This document shows, piece after piece, positions 1 through 8,112 of a DNA stretch of 64,000 nucleotides. Under the pieces are notes generated by a model. The model ran no database searches. It was not told the origin of the DNA and saw only the letters and a list, made by a program, of their open reading frames with translations. A program made the translations under genes and the position numbers. This stretch comes from Streptomyces sp. DG2A-72 (GTDB lineage Bacteria; Actinomycetota; Actinomycetes; Streptomycetales; Streptomycetaceae). The stretch is from contig NZ_JASTLC010000001.1 of assembly GCF_030499575.1 (NCBI RefSeq), forward strand, positions 5,046,001 to 5,110,000, given 5' to 3'. The stretch's first letter is position 1. Each line of letters begins with the position of its first letter.

Positions 1-360
1 AACGCCACTGCCCTCGCGGTCGCCGAAGCGCTGCGCGACTGGCCCGAGGAGCTCGGGGTGCGCTACCCGGGACTGATGAGCGACCCCTCGTACAAGATCG
101 CCTCACAGCAGATGCATCGCTATGGGTGCGTCGTCTCCTTCTCGCTGCCCACGCGCGCGCGTGCCGACCGTTTTCTCGACGCCCTGCGGCTCGTCGACGA
201 CGCGACGAGTTTCGGCGGGGTGCGCTCCACGGCCGAGCGCCGCGGACGCTGGGGTGGGGATGCGGTGCCGGAGGGCTTCATCCGCTTCTCCGTCGGCGCG
301 GAGGATCCCGAGGACCTGGTGGCCGATGTGCTGCGCGCGCTCGACGAGTCGGCCGGCTGA
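1..360 (+). CDS. PLP-dependent trans-sulfuration enzyme (cystathionine synthase/lyase family), 5' truncated
   Basis: The frame is open from the first base and ends in TGA, giving the last 119 residues of a Cys/Met-metabolism PLP enzyme. The segment DATSFGGVRSTAERR and the later stretch GFIRFSVGAEDPEDLV match the conserved C-terminal domain of cystathionine gamma-synthases and gamma-lyases. In those enzymes this domain packs over the PLP site and recognises the substrate carboxylate. The PLP lysine and the N-terminal two thirds lie outside the window, so synthase, lyase and homocysteine-forming activities cannot be separated. A strong hairpin follows about 40 bp after the stop. The family assignment is firm and the exact reaction is open. 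Confidence 0.85.
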   Translation, partial: NATALAVAEALRDWPEELGVRYPGLMSDPSYKIASQQMHRYGCVVSFSLPTRARADRFLDALRLVDDATSFGGVRSTAERRGRWGGDAVPEGFIRFSVGAEDPEDLVADVLRALDESAG

Positions 361-400
361 CCGTTCGCACCGGCCCGGACGGGGTCCGGATACGGACAAC

Positions 401-438
401 GGACGGTCCGAGCCTCCCCCTCGTGGCTCGGACCGTCC
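401..438 (+). terminator. Hairpin terminator after the trans-sulfuration gene
   Basis: A 14-bp perfect stem (GGACGGTCCGAGCC at 401-414 with its complement at 425-438) encloses a 10-nt loop. It lies 40 bp after the stop codon. There is no U-tract, which is usual for Streptomyces terminators. Confidence 0.75.
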
Positions 439-585
439 CCGGTTCCACGCGCGAAGAACCGCGCGAACAAGGCTAGTTGACTCTGTGTCAGTGTCCAATC
501 ACAGTAGCGACAGCGACCTATCGACTTATTTATAGTTGGGCGCGACCGGGGGGTCAGGGGAAAGCAAAGAAGGGGAGGGTGCGCC

Positions 586-1491
586 ATGGATCTGGCCTTG
601 CTGCGCACCTTTGTGACCGTGCACAGGGCCGGCTCCTTCACCCGCGCCGCCGCGCTGCTCGGACTGTCGCAGCCGGCCGTCACCTCCCAGATCCGCACCC
701 TGGAGCGGCAGCTGGGCCGCCCCCTGTTCCTGCGGCAGGCGCGCGGTGTGACGCCGACGACCATCGGCGACGAGCTTGCCCACAAGGCCGCGCCGCATCT
801 CGACGCGCTGGTCGAGATCGCCGAGACGGGGATCGACGACGAGTCCTCCTTACGCACCCTGCATCTCGCCGGACCCCCCGAGTTCACCGCCGAGCGAGCG
901 CTGCCCGTGCTCACCGAGCTGACCGGCGAAGACGGCCAGGGCTTCGCGCTGCGCGCCTCCTTCGGGAATGCCGAGGAAACCTTGGAGGGGCTCGCCGCCG
1001 GGCATCACGATCTGGCCATCAGTACGGCACGTCCACGCGGTGCCCTGCTCACGGCGACTGCGCTCTGCGACGAAGAGCACGTCCTGGTCGCCGCCCCGCG
1101 CTGGGCCAAGCAGATCGACTCCGGGAAGCTGCGCCGCATGGGGGCGCCCGTCCTGGAGAACCTTCCTGTCGTCGAGGTGCACGAGTCACTGCCCTTCGTC
1201 TCCCGCTACTGGGCCTCCGTCTTCGACTCCCGCCCGGCGGCCTCCGGCGCCGTCATCGTTCCCGATCTGCGTGCGGTGCTTGCCTGCGCGTCCGCGGGCG
1301 CCGGGCTCGCGGTGCTGCCTCGCTATCTCTGTGCGCTCGCTCTGGAACGCGGGGAGGTCGTGACCCTGCATGAGCCCGCAGTCCCGCCGCTGCGGACGTA
1401 CTTCCTGGTGGTGCGTACCGGCACGCTGGCGATGCCGCACATCGCACGGGCCCATGAGTGGCTGCAACAGGCCGCCACGGACTGGTGTTGA
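586..1491 (+). CDS. LysR-family transcriptional regulator containing a TTA codon
   Basis: This is a 301-residue LysR-type regulator of normal family length. The winged HTH occupies residues 1-60, with the typical pattern RTFVTVHRAGSFTRAAALLG followed by LSQPAVTSQI. The effector-binding domain runs from about residue 90 to 290. The ATG at 586 follows an AGGGGAGGGTGCGCC ribosome binding site. Codon 89 (850-852) is TTA, the rare leucine codon read only by the bldA tRNA in Streptomyces. Translation should therefore be development-dependent. I found no other in-frame TTA among the genes of this window. No divergent gene is present, so the target is unknown. The upstream 480-560 segment contains an AT-rich patch that may be its promoter. 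Confidence 0.93.
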   Translation: MDLALLRTFVTVHRAGSFTRAAALLGLSQPAVTSQIRTLERQLGRPLFLRQARGVTPTTIGDELAHKAAPHLDALVEIAETGIDDESSLRTLHLAGPPEFTAERALPVLTELTGEDGQGFALRASFGNAEETLEGLAAGHHDLAISTARPRGALLTATALCDEEHVLVAAPRWAKQIDSGKLRRMGAPVLENLPVVEVHESLPFVSRYWASVFDSRPAASGAVIVPDLRAVLACASAGAGLAVLPRYLCALALERGEVVTLHEPAVPPLRTYFLVVRTGTLAMPHIARAHEWLQQAATDWC

Positions 1492-1544
1492 GACGCCGAC
1501 CACGCGGCATCACGCCCCGAGCCCATGCGATGACATGCCGCGAT

Positions 1545-1558
1545 GTTTCACGTGGAAC
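1545..1558. other. Degenerate parS site (GTTTCACGTGGAAC)
   Basis: This site differs at one base from the 14-bp palindrome GTTTCACGTGAAAC that recurs across the window. It lies in the gap before the NUDIX gene. ParB binding is likely weaker than at perfect sites. Confidence 0.6.
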
Positions 1559-1579
1559 ATGGCGGGCCACATTTCTCCC

Positions 1580-2062
1580 ATGACCGTCCGACCCGTGGTC
1601 AAGCGCACCGCCCGCGCCGTTCTCCTGGACGGTGACGACCTGATCCTCATCAAGCGCACCAAGCCTGGCGTCGATCCCTACTGGATCACCCCCGGTGGTG
1701 GGGTGGAACCGGAGGACACGACCGTCGTCGAAGCCTTGCACCGTGAGGTGTACGAGGAACTCGGCGCCAAGATCATCGATGTGGTGCCCTGCTTCGTGGA
1801 CACCGTGGAGCACATCGGCGAGGACGGCGGCGCGACCGGAGTGAAGGTGCAGCACTTCTTCGTCTGCCGTCTGGGATCCATGGACCCGGCCCTGCGGCAC
1901 GGACCCGAGGTGGACGAGCCCGCAGGCGAGTACGAGATCGTCCGCGTGCCGTTCACCCGCGTCGGCATCGCCTCCGTGCATCTCGTCCCGCTGTCACTGC
2001 GGCACTACCTGGACGGGAACATCGAGGGTGTACGCGCGATGCACGCCCCGGACCTGGGCTGA
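1580..2062 (+). CDS. NUDIX hydrolase
   Basis: The product has 160 residues from ATG 1580; a second in-frame ATG at 1559 overlaps the parS-like site. NUDIX enzymes hydrolyse nucleoside diphosphates linked to another moiety, using the metal-binding helix of the Nudix box. The box is visible as PGGGVEPED followed by ALHREVYEELGA. The REVYEELG catalytic core is intact. The spacing between the first glycines and this core is one residue longer than the strict GX5EX7REUXEEXGU pattern, a subtype I cannot assign to a substrate. The gene converges on the flavohemoglobin gene with only 15 bp between the two stops. Confidence 0.88.
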   Translation: MTVRPVVKRTARAVLLDGDDLILIKRTKPGVDPYWITPGGGVEPEDTTVVEALHREVYEELGAKIIDVVPCFVDTVEHIGEDGGATGVKVQHFFVCRLGSMDPALRHGPEVDEPAGEYEIVRVPFTRVGIASVHLVPLSLRHYLDGNIEGVRAMHAPDLG

Positions 2063-2077
2063 TATCGCGCTGGGGCA

Positions 2078-3583
2078 TCAGTCCCCGGCGGTGACGAGCT
2101 CCTCCACCGAGTCATGCCGTATGCGCTCCGACGGGATGCCGACGTCCCTCAGGGCGTCCACACCGCTGCGGATCATTCCGGGAGGGCCCGAGAGATAGGC
2201 GTCGTACTCGATCCAGGGCCCGTACTCGCGTACGGCGTCAGGGAGCTGGAGGTGCGCCTGCTGGTCGACGATCGCGCGGACCGAGAGCCAGGGGTGCGAC
2301 TGCTGGAGTCTGAGCATCGTGTCGATGTCGTACAGGTCGTGATCGGTGCGGGCGCCGTAGAACACCTCGACCGGTCGCCGCTCGCCGTGCTCGGCGACGT
2401 CCTCGACGAGAGCCTTGATGGGCGCTATGCCGGTGCCGCCGCCCAGACAGAGCAGCCCGCTGTCCGTCGTGTGGTCCACCGTCATCGAACCGGCGGGCGG
2501 CCCGAGCCGGATGATGTCGCCGGGCCGGGCACGGTGCACCAGGGCGTTGGAGACCCAGCCGGCGGGGACGGCCTTCACATGGAACGACAGCAGGCCGTCG
2601 GAACGGGGCGCCGAGGCGAAGGAGTAGTGCCGCCATATTCGCGGCCACCACGGTGTCTCCAGGCTCGCGTACTGCCCGGCGAGGAAGGGATAGGGCTGGT
2701 CCGGGCGGACGGTGACCACCGCGACGTCCGGCGTCCTGAGATCGTGCGACACGACCTCCGCGTACCACCAGGCCGGGGCGCGCAGTTCGTCCGCGGCCGC
2801 CGCGTCGATCATCACCTGAGAGATCGTCGTGTACGTCCGGACCCAGGCCGCCTCCGTCTCCGCGTCCCAGATGGGCTCGGCGTATCGGCTCAAGGCGCCG
2901 ATGAGGCACTCGCCGACGGCCGGGTAGTGCTCGGGACGGGTGCCGTACTTGCGGTGGCCGCGACCGAGGTTCTGCAGATACTCGACGAGGACCGGGGTGT
3001 TGTCGATGTGCTCGGCCGCGGTGAGCAGCGCCTTGAGCAGCCGGTCCCGCTGGGTGTCCATCGCGGCCGGGAACAGCGACCGCAGGTCGGGATGGCGTAC
3101 GAAGAGCAGCGCGTAGAAGTACGAGGTGACCTTGTCGGCCACCGGGCCGACCTCGGCCATGGTCCGGCGGACGAGAATGGCGTCCGGCGAGGCGTCGTTC
3201 CCGGGCGGCTCCGAGCGCTGGACGGGTACGCGCTGCTCGGAGGGCGGAGGATCGGCCGGGATGGCTTGCGGTGGCGGGGGAGCAGCCGGGCTGCCTGCCG
3301 GGGAGGACTGCGGTGCTGCGGGACCTGCCTCGACGTCAGGGGGCGGCGTGGCAGCCCGTGCGAGGGCGGGCGCCGACGGCTCCTCGGTAGCCGTCTCGGG
3401 CGTGCCCTCCGGGGCTGTGACGGAGGCGGACCTGCCCATCGGCCGCATTCCGGCCAGGCGGCTGCCCTCCGCCGCGTCCTGCTCGCCGCCCGGAGTCGCC
3501 GGCGGCTGCTTGCGCGGCGTGAACCAGCCCCCACCGCCGCCGGAAGTGCCATTGTCGGCCGACGTGGTGGTCGGAGCGTCCAT
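2078..3583 (-). CDS. Flavohemoglobin-like protein (globin plus FAD/NAD reductase) with a long Pro-rich N-terminus
   Basis: The product has 501 residues from ATG 3583, which follows a GAGGCGAGGCAC ribosome binding site. Residues 1-130 are low-complexity (Pro/Ala/Glu-rich). Residues about 134-265 are a globin domain: YFYALLF suggests helix B with the distal Tyr, and RGHRKYGTRPEHY contains the proximal His candidate. A ferredoxin-reductase-type module follows, with an FAD motif (WRHYSFASAP) and an NAD(P) motif (LCLGGGTGIAP). The layout matches flavohemoglobins, which oxidise NO to nitrate with NADH and O2. Most family members are about 400 residues and start directly at the globin. The extra 130 residues are therefore unusual and may mediate interactions. 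NO dioxygenase activity is inferred. Confidence 0.88.
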   Translation of the reverse strand: MDAPTTTSADNGTSGGGGGWFTPRKQPPATPGGEQDAAEGSRLAGMRPMGRSASVTAPEGTPETATEEPSAPALARAATPPPDVEAGPAAPQSSPAGSPAAPPPPQAIPADPPPSEQRVPVQRSEPPGNDASPDAILVRRTMAEVGPVADKVTSYFYALLFVRHPDLRSLFPAAMDTQRDRLLKALLTAAEHIDNTPVLVEYLQNLGRGHRKYGTRPEHYPAVGECLIGALSRYAEPIWDAETEAAWVRTYTTISQVMIDAAAADELRAPAWWYAEVVSHDLRTPDVAVVTVRPDQPYPFLAGQYASLETPWWPRIWRHYSFASAPRSDGLLSFHVKAVPAGWVSNALVHRARPGDIIRLGPPAGSMTVDHTTDSGLLCLGGGTGIAPIKALVEDVAEHGERRPVEVFYGARTDHDLYDIDTMLRLQQSHPWLSVRAIVDQQAHLQLPDAVREYGPWIEYDAYLSGPPGMIRSGVDALRDVGIPSERIRHDSVEELVTAGD

Positions 3584-3998
3584 GGTGTGCCTCGCCTCGA
3601 ACATCTTTCGGTCGGTCTGCGCACTTCCCCGGTCGGAAGGTGCCTGCTTTCCCCCGCAGACGGTTTGCTGTCCCGTTCGGCGCCGCGGCCAATGCGGCCA
3701 CATTCAACCCGCATTCGTGCTGCGTACGGACAAGTAAGGCGAGAGTGTGACATTGGCCGCAGTGCTGTGACCGCAGCATCCCACCCCGTGTGGAAGCCTC
3801 AGCCGTATAACCCTGAATGCGGGTCTTCGATCTCTCCGTCCCGTTAGGCTGCATTGCCCTGCTCTCGGCCCGGACCAAGAGCTGTGTGCCCGCCCCGGAA
3901 GCGAACCGGAGTCGACCATACCGGCCGCCGCCCCGATCACAAGTCCCACCTCGCTCCCCCACGAATAGGGCGAGAGGGCGAACCAGCAATTCCCTCAA
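3584..3998. other. Intergenic region upstream of the flavohemoglobin gene
   Basis: These 415 bp hold the promoter region of the flavohemoglobin-like gene and the 3' flank of the HAD gene. I see no coding sequence with gene-like features. One loose inverted pair, CCCGCATTC near 3708 and GAATGCGGG near 3815, may be coincidental. I could not recognise an NsrR-type operator. Confidence 0.5.
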
Positions 3999-4631
3999 TT
4001 ACCGGGCGTGTCGCACCAATTCATAGGCTTCCCACAGATCTCTCCCCTTGTAGGAATGCGTCGCGAGACCGGAGAGGACATGGTCCGCGTTGACCGCGAC
4101 GGAGACCGGCACCACGCCGAACAGAGCCGTGTCCGACGATGAGTCGCCATAGGCGATGCAGTCGCCGCGGGTCACTCCGAACCTCTCGCACAGCATGTCG
4201 GCGATCTCGACCTTGGCTGCGGCGCTGAGCACTCCGCCAGGGTCCATGGGCTCGGTGAACGGGAGGGCGGGAAAACGGGATCCATATGCCGCGTGCGCGC
4301 CCCAGGCGGTGAGGCGTTCGACGAAGAACGACGGAGAGAGCGAGACAACGGCGCAGTAGTCGCCCTGCGCCGTGATCTCCGCCCAGACGTCACGGATTCG
4401 CGTCAGCCACGGTGCACCTTCGAAGGCAGCGGACACATGCGCCTCGGTGAGATCCGCCCACAGCCCATGCGCCCTCGTCGCATACTCCGGCGGCCCGATT
4501 CGCCCCGCCGAGATCGCCTGCTCCAGCAGTACCGTCTCGGCCTCGAGTCCGAGTTGCCGTGAGATCTCCATGGGAGCGGAGGTGCCGTGCAGCAATGTGC
4601 CGTCGAGGTCGAAGAGATGAAGTCTCGCCAT
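3999..4631 (-). CDS. HAD-superfamily hydrolase (phosphoserine-phosphatase-like)
   Basis: The product has 210 residues from ATG 4631. Motif I is FDLDGTLLH, with nucleophile Asp8 and acid Asp10. Motif IV is visible as YGDSSSDTALF near residue 170, followed by a VAVNAD segment. The helical cap inserted after motif I and the overall size fit the HAD-IB subfamily, which dephosphorylates small metabolites. The longer upstream reading frame to 4724 lacks family resemblance, so the internal ATG was chosen. The gene is divergent from the tandem acetyltransferase, with a perfect parS between them. The substrate cannot be told from sequence. Confidence 0.87.
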   Translation of the reverse strand: MARLHLFDLDGTLLHGTSAPMEISRQLGLEAETVLLEQAISAGRIGPPEYATRAHGLWADLTEAHVSAAFEGAPWLTRIRDVWAEITAQGDYCAVVSLSPSFFVERLTAWGAHAAYGSRFPALPFTEPMDPGGVLSAAAKVEIADMLCERFGVTRGDCIAYGDSSSDTALFGVVPVSVAVNADHVLSGLATHSYKGRDLWEAYELVRHAR

Positions 4632-4724
4632 GGGCCTTGAGGCTAATGGGACGCGTATGCGGCACTCTGCGCGAGTACAGTCCGGACGCCGAGTCCGAGC
4701 GCCCGATGCCCGCCGTTCGCCCAT

Positions 4725-4738
4725 GTTTCACGTGAAAC
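4725..4738. other. parS site (perfect GTTTCACGTGAAAC)
   Basis: This exact 14-bp palindrome extends to 18 bp (ATG...CAT, 4723-4740). It lies in the divergent gap between the HAD hydrolase and the acetyltransferase. ParB is encoded at 38.9-40.0 kb. Confidence 0.93.
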
Positions 4739-4849
4739 ATCCGGCACACATGGACGCGCTGTGCACGTCGCTATGACATGGCCAAAAGGTCGTACAACTC
4801 CCCGGAAACAGGTGGACGCAGAGGGTACCCGTCGGACAGCCTGACCTGC

Positions 4850-5716
4850 GTGCCGACTCCTTTCCTCACCGCTCTGCCCATCCGCCGTCTGACGCTCCGT
4901 GATCTCACCGCCTGCGCCGACTTGTCCGAGGACCGGGGGTGGCCACGCGAGGAGCACAAGTGGAGCTTCCTCCTCACAGCCGGAAAGGGCTACGGCATCG
5001 ACGACCCCGACGGAGGACTCGTCAGCGCCTGTGTCGTCACCGAGTACGGTCCCCGGGAACGTCCCGACCTCGGCGCCATCGGCATGTTCCTGGTCGCGGA
5101 GCGGTACGCCCGCCAGGGCATCGGCCGCCGGTTGATGCGGCATGTCGTGTCCGAACTGGGCACCACGCCGCTGACACTGCACGCCACGCCGAACGGCCGC
5201 CCGTTGTACGAGGAAATCGGCTTCAAGGTCACCGGCCGGACCGAGATGCTGCGCGGACACTTCACGCCGGGCGGTCGCATGCCCGAGGTCACCACCCGCG
5301 CCGCCACCGCCGAGGACCTCACGGCGATCGTCCGGCTCGACGAGGAGGTGTTCGGCGCCGATCGCACGCACATCATCACCCGGCTGCCTGCCTTCGCCGA
5401 TCGGCTGTGTGTGGCCGAGGAGCGCGGCCGGATCGTCGGATACGCGGCCGCCTGGCCCAACATGGACACGCATGTCGCGGGCCCGCTGATCGCCCATGAC
5501 ACGGAGACCGCCAAGGCACTCATCGCCTCCCTGGCCGCCCATACGAACCGCCCGCTGCGCACGGACATCGATGTGCGCCATGAGGAGCTGCTGGCGTGGG
5601 CGAAGGAGCGGGGTCTGGCCTCCGTTGCCTTCAACGCGGTCATGACGCGCGGCATCTCGGAACTACCCGGCGACTGGACCCGGCGGTTCGCCCCGCTCAC
5701 GGTGGCCGCCGGCTGA
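4850..5716 (+). CDS. GNAT-family acetyltransferase with two tandem GNAT-like halves
   Basis: The product has 288 residues from GTG 4850 (VPTPFLTALPIRRL). An in-frame ATG at 4778 would add 24 residues of unlikely composition, and neither start has a good ribosome binding site. Residues 10-140 are a complete GNAT fold with the acetyl-CoA pyrophosphate loop RQGIGRRLM and the late motif GRPLYEEIGFKV. The second half starts again at TRAATAEDLTAIVRLDEEVF but lacks an obvious RxxGxG loop. It is probably a structural or degenerate GNAT domain. The protein should transfer an acetyl group from acetyl-CoA to an amine substrate that is not identifiable here. Confidence 0.8.
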   Translation: MPTPFLTALPIRRLTLRDLTACADLSEDRGWPREEHKWSFLLTAGKGYGIDDPDGGLVSACVVTEYGPRERPDLGAIGMFLVAERYARQGIGRRLMRHVVSELGTTPLTLHATPNGRPLYEEIGFKVTGRTEMLRGHFTPGGRMPEVTTRAATAEDLTAIVRLDEEVFGADRTHIITRLPAFADRLCVAEERGRIVGYAAAWPNMDTHVAGPLIAHDTETAKALIASLAAHTNRPLRTDIDVRHEELLAWAKERGLASVAFNAVMTRGISELPGDWTRRFAPLTVAAG

Positions 5717-5780
5717 GACCCTCCGACATGCCGACACCGGCCCCGCAGATGGCAGGGACCGGCGTGGCCTTGAGGGCACA

Positions 5781-6989
5781 TCAGTGGTGTACGGCACTCT
5801 GCCGCTCGGCGGGCACAGCACCGGCCACAACGGCACTGGGTGCGCTCTCGCGGCGCTCCAGAACGGCTGAAAGCACTGCCAGGACCAGCGCCGCCGCAGC
5901 CAGGATGGCGCCCACCCAGTTGGGTGCGGTGTAGCCGAGACCGCCCGCGATGACGAGGCCGCCGAGCCAGGCGGACAACGCGTTGCCGAGGTTGAAGGCG
6001 CCGATGTTCACGGCCGAGGCCAGGGTCGGGGCGCCGTGCGCCTGGTCGAGGACACGCTTCTGCAGGGGCGGGACGGTGGCGAAGCCCAGGGCACCGATGA
6101 GGGCGATCGTGACAGCCGCGAGGACCTTGTTGTGCGCGGTGAGCGTGAACAGCGCGAGGACAACCGCCAGGGCGCCAAGAGAGACGTACAGCATGGGCAT
6201 CAGGGCTCGGTCGGCGTACTTGCCGCCGATGAGGTTGCCGCCCACCATGCCGAGGCCGAAGAGGACCAACAGCCAGGTGACAGAGCCGTCGGCGAAGCCG
6301 GCGACGTGGGTCATCATCGGCGCGATGTAGGTGATGGCCGCGAAGACGCCGCCGAAGCCGAGGACGGTCATCGCCATGGCGAGCAGGACCTGGGCGTTCT
6401 TGAAGGCGGCCAGTTCATGGCGCAGGTGCACGCCTTCGGGCTTGGGCAGGTCGGGGACGAGCTTGGCGATGCCGACCAGGCCGACGACGCCGAGAGCGGC
6501 GACGATGCCGAAGGTGACGCGCCAGCCGACGGACTGTCCGACCAGCGTGCCCAGCGGAACGCCGACGACATTGGCGACCGTGAGCCCGGTGAACATCATC
6601 GCGATGGCTCCGGCCTTCTTGTCCGGGGCGACCAGGTCGGCCGCGACGACCGAGCCGATGCCGAAGAAGGCGCCGTGGGCGAGCGAGGCGATCACCCGTC
6701 CGGCCAGCATGACGCCGAAGCCCGGGGCGAGGGCGGAGAGCAGGTTGCCTGCGATGAACAGGCCCATCAGCAGCATCAGCATCCGCTTGCGGGAGATCTT
6801 GGTGCCGAGCACGGTCATCAGCGGTGCGCCGAACATGACGCCGAGCGCGTAGCCCGTCACCAGGAAGCCGGCCGTGGGGATCGAGACGCCGAAGTCTCCG
6901 GCGACCTCGGGCAGCAAGCCCATGATCACGAACTCGGTCGTTCCGATCCCGAAGGCCCCGATCGCGAGGGCCAGAAGCGCGAGAGGCAT
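5781..6989 (-). CDS. MFS efflux transporter (DHA1/AraJ-type)
   Basis: This is a 402-residue major facilitator protein with about 12 hydrophobic segments. The first helix carries GIGTTEFVIMGLLPEVAGD, a hallmark of the DHA1 group that includes arabinose efflux and chloramphenicol-type exporters. The loop 2-3 region reads TKISRKRMLML. The longer upstream reading frame to 7238 runs through the intergenic operator region, so ATG 6989 was chosen. The gene is divergent from a MarR regulator 142 bp away, the usual arrangement for a drug-responsive exporter controlled by its neighbour. The substrate is unknown. Confidence 0.9.
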   Translation of the reverse strand: MPLALLALAIGAFGIGTTEFVIMGLLPEVAGDFGVSIPTAGFLVTGYALGVMFGAPLMTVLGTKISRKRMLMLLMGLFIAGNLLSALAPGFGVMLAGRVIASLAHGAFFGIGSVVAADLVAPDKKAGAIAMMFTGLTVANVVGVPLGTLVGQSVGWRVTFGIVAALGVVGLVGIAKLVPDLPKPEGVHLRHELAAFKNAQVLLAMAMTVLGFGGVFAAITYIAPMMTHVAGFADGSVTWLLVLFGLGMVGGNLIGGKYADRALMPMLYVSLGALAVVLALFTLTAHNKVLAAVTIALIGALGFATVPPLQKRVLDQAHGAPTLASAVNIGAFNLGNALSAWLGGLVIAGGLGYTAPNWVGAILAAAALVLAVLSAVLERRESAPSAVVAGAVPAERQSAVHH

Positions 6990-7012
6990 GGGGTGGTACA
7001 CCTTCCAGACGA

Positions 7013-7083
7013 TTGCAGGAGCGCTTTGCGTACGCTCACAATAATTGCAGACGCCTGATACTTGCAACCGCTGGCTATTGCGA
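7013..7083. promoter_or_regulatory. Candidate MarR operator region with repeated TTGC half-sites
   Basis: The MFS-marR intergenic gap contains TTGCAG (7013), TTGCGT (7026), TTGCAG (7045), TTGCAA (7062) and TTGCGA (7078). The last three are spaced 16-17 bp apart. Repeated half-sites between a regulator and its divergent exporter suggest cooperative MarR binding, but the assignment is inferred. Confidence 0.4.
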
Positions 7084-7131
7084 GCCTGGTCTATCCTGGT
7101 GTCAGCCGCTCCGGGACGGAGGAACACCCCA

Positions 7132-7590
7132 ATGACAGCGACGGACCCCGCGCTCACCGCCCTCGCCCAGGGCTGGTGCGCGCTCTCCCTGCTGCACGGG
7201 AGGATCGAGGCCCACATCGAGCGGGCGCTGCAGGCCAAGCACGACCTGAGCGTGCGCGAGTACTCACTGCTCGACGTCCTGAGCCGTCAGCACGACGGAG
7301 ACGGAGGCCATCTGCAGATGAAGCAGGTCGCCGACGCCGTCGTTCTCAGCCAGAGCGCCACCACCCGGCTGGTCACACGGCTCGAGGACCGTGGTCTGCT
7401 CACTCGCTACCTCTGCCCCACCGACCGCCGCGGCATCTACACCAACGTCACCGAGGCGGGGCTCAAGCTCCTTGCGGATGCGCGGCCGACCAACGACGCC
7501 GCCCTGCGCGAGGCCCTGGACGAGGCAGCCAGAAACCCCGAGCTGGTTCCGCTGGTACGTGTCGTGGAGTCGCTGAACGTGCCCGCGTAG
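7132..7590 (+). CDS. MarR-family transcriptional regulator
   Basis: The product has 152 residues from ATG 7132, preceded by a GACGGAGGAACACC ribosome binding site. The winged HTH spans about residues 45-110: DLSVREYSLLDVLS, the recognition helix in VVLSQSATTRLVTRLEDRG, and the wing LCPTDRRGIYTNVTEAG. MarR proteins act as dimers that release DNA when they bind aromatic or toxic ligands. The divergent MFS gene is the likely target. The acetyltransferase downstream starts 10 bp after the stop and may be cotranscribed. Confidence 0.92.
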   Translation: MTATDPALTALAQGWCALSLLHGRIEAHIERALQAKHDLSVREYSLLDVLSRQHDGDGGHLQMKQVADAVVLSQSATTRLVTRLEDRGLLTRYLCPTDRRGIYTNVTEAGLKLLADARPTNDAALREALDEAARNPELVPLVRVVESLNVPA

Positions 7591-7599
7591 GGTGCGGGC

Positions 7600-8052
7600 A
7601 TGGGAGATCTTGAAATACGTCCCGCCACCAAGGACGACGTCCCGGCGATCGTGGCCATGCTCGCCGACGACCCCTTGGGCGCCCAGCGCGAGTCCCCAGA
7701 CGACCTGACCCCTTATCTGACGGCTCTCGAGCGCCTCAGCGCCGATCCGAACCAGCACGTGGTCGTGGCCGTAAGGCAGGGCCGGATCGTCGGGACCCTG
7801 CAGCTCACGATCATCCCCGGGTTGTCCCGCAAGGGAGCAACCCGCTCGGTCATCGAGGCCGTACGCATCCACGCGGTCGAGCGCGGCAGCGGTCTCGGCA
7901 CCCAGCTCATCGAGTGGGCAGTCGACGAATCCCGCCGTCAGGACTGCCAGTTGGTGCAGTTGACCTCCGACGCCTCCCGGACCGACGCGCATCGTTTCTA
8001 TGAGCGGCTGGGCTTCGAGGCCTCGCATGTGGGCTTCAAGCTCATGCTGTGA
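7600..8052 (+). CDS. GNAT-family N-acetyltransferase
   Basis: This 150-residue single-domain GNAT has a typical start (LEIRPATKDDVPAIVAML), an acetyl-CoA loop in ERGSGLGTQLIEWAVDESRR and a C-terminal beta-bulge motif (DAHRFYERLGFEASHVGFK). It lies 10 bp after marR on the same strand and is probably its operon partner. That would fit a role in modifying a toxic compound that the MFS protein exports, but this is only inference. A palindromic parS-containing hairpin starts 3 bp after the stop. Confidence 0.9.
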   Translation: MGDLEIRPATKDDVPAIVAMLADDPLGAQRESPDDLTPYLTALERLSADPNQHVVVAVRQGRIVGTLQLTIIPGLSRKGATRSVIEAVRIHAVERGSGLGTQLIEWAVDESRRQDCQLVQLTSDASRTDAHRFYERLGFEASHVGFKLML

Positions 8053-8054
8053 CG

Positions 8055-8086
8055 GAGGGTCCTGTTTCACGTGAAACAGGACCCTC
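8055..8086. terminator. Bidirectional hairpin terminator with parS at its centre
   Basis: This is a 32-bp perfect palindrome between two convergent genes (GNAT stop at 8052, serine hydrolase stop at 8113). The outer arms GAGGGTCCT/AGGACCCTC flank the parS core. In RNA this would be an uninterrupted hairpin, so one element appears to serve as both terminator and ParB site. Confidence 0.7.
8064..8077. other. parS site (perfect), centre of a terminator palindrome
   Basis: An exact GTTTCACGTGAAAC lies between two convergent genes and is embedded in the 8055-8086 palindrome. Confidence 0.93.
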
Positions 8087-8112
8087 ACCTGTCGTACGCA
8101 CCGAGCCGGCCG

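Noticed and set aside
3702..3825. Inverted pair CCCGCATTC / GAATGCGGG upstream of the flavohemoglobin gene
   Set aside because: The arms are about 100 bp apart with no sign of an operator, so coincidence is likely.
7713..7715. TTA triplet in the GNAT gene after marR
   Set aside because: Out of frame (the codons read CCT TAT). Similar out-of-frame TTA triplets occur in the murJ and MFS genes.
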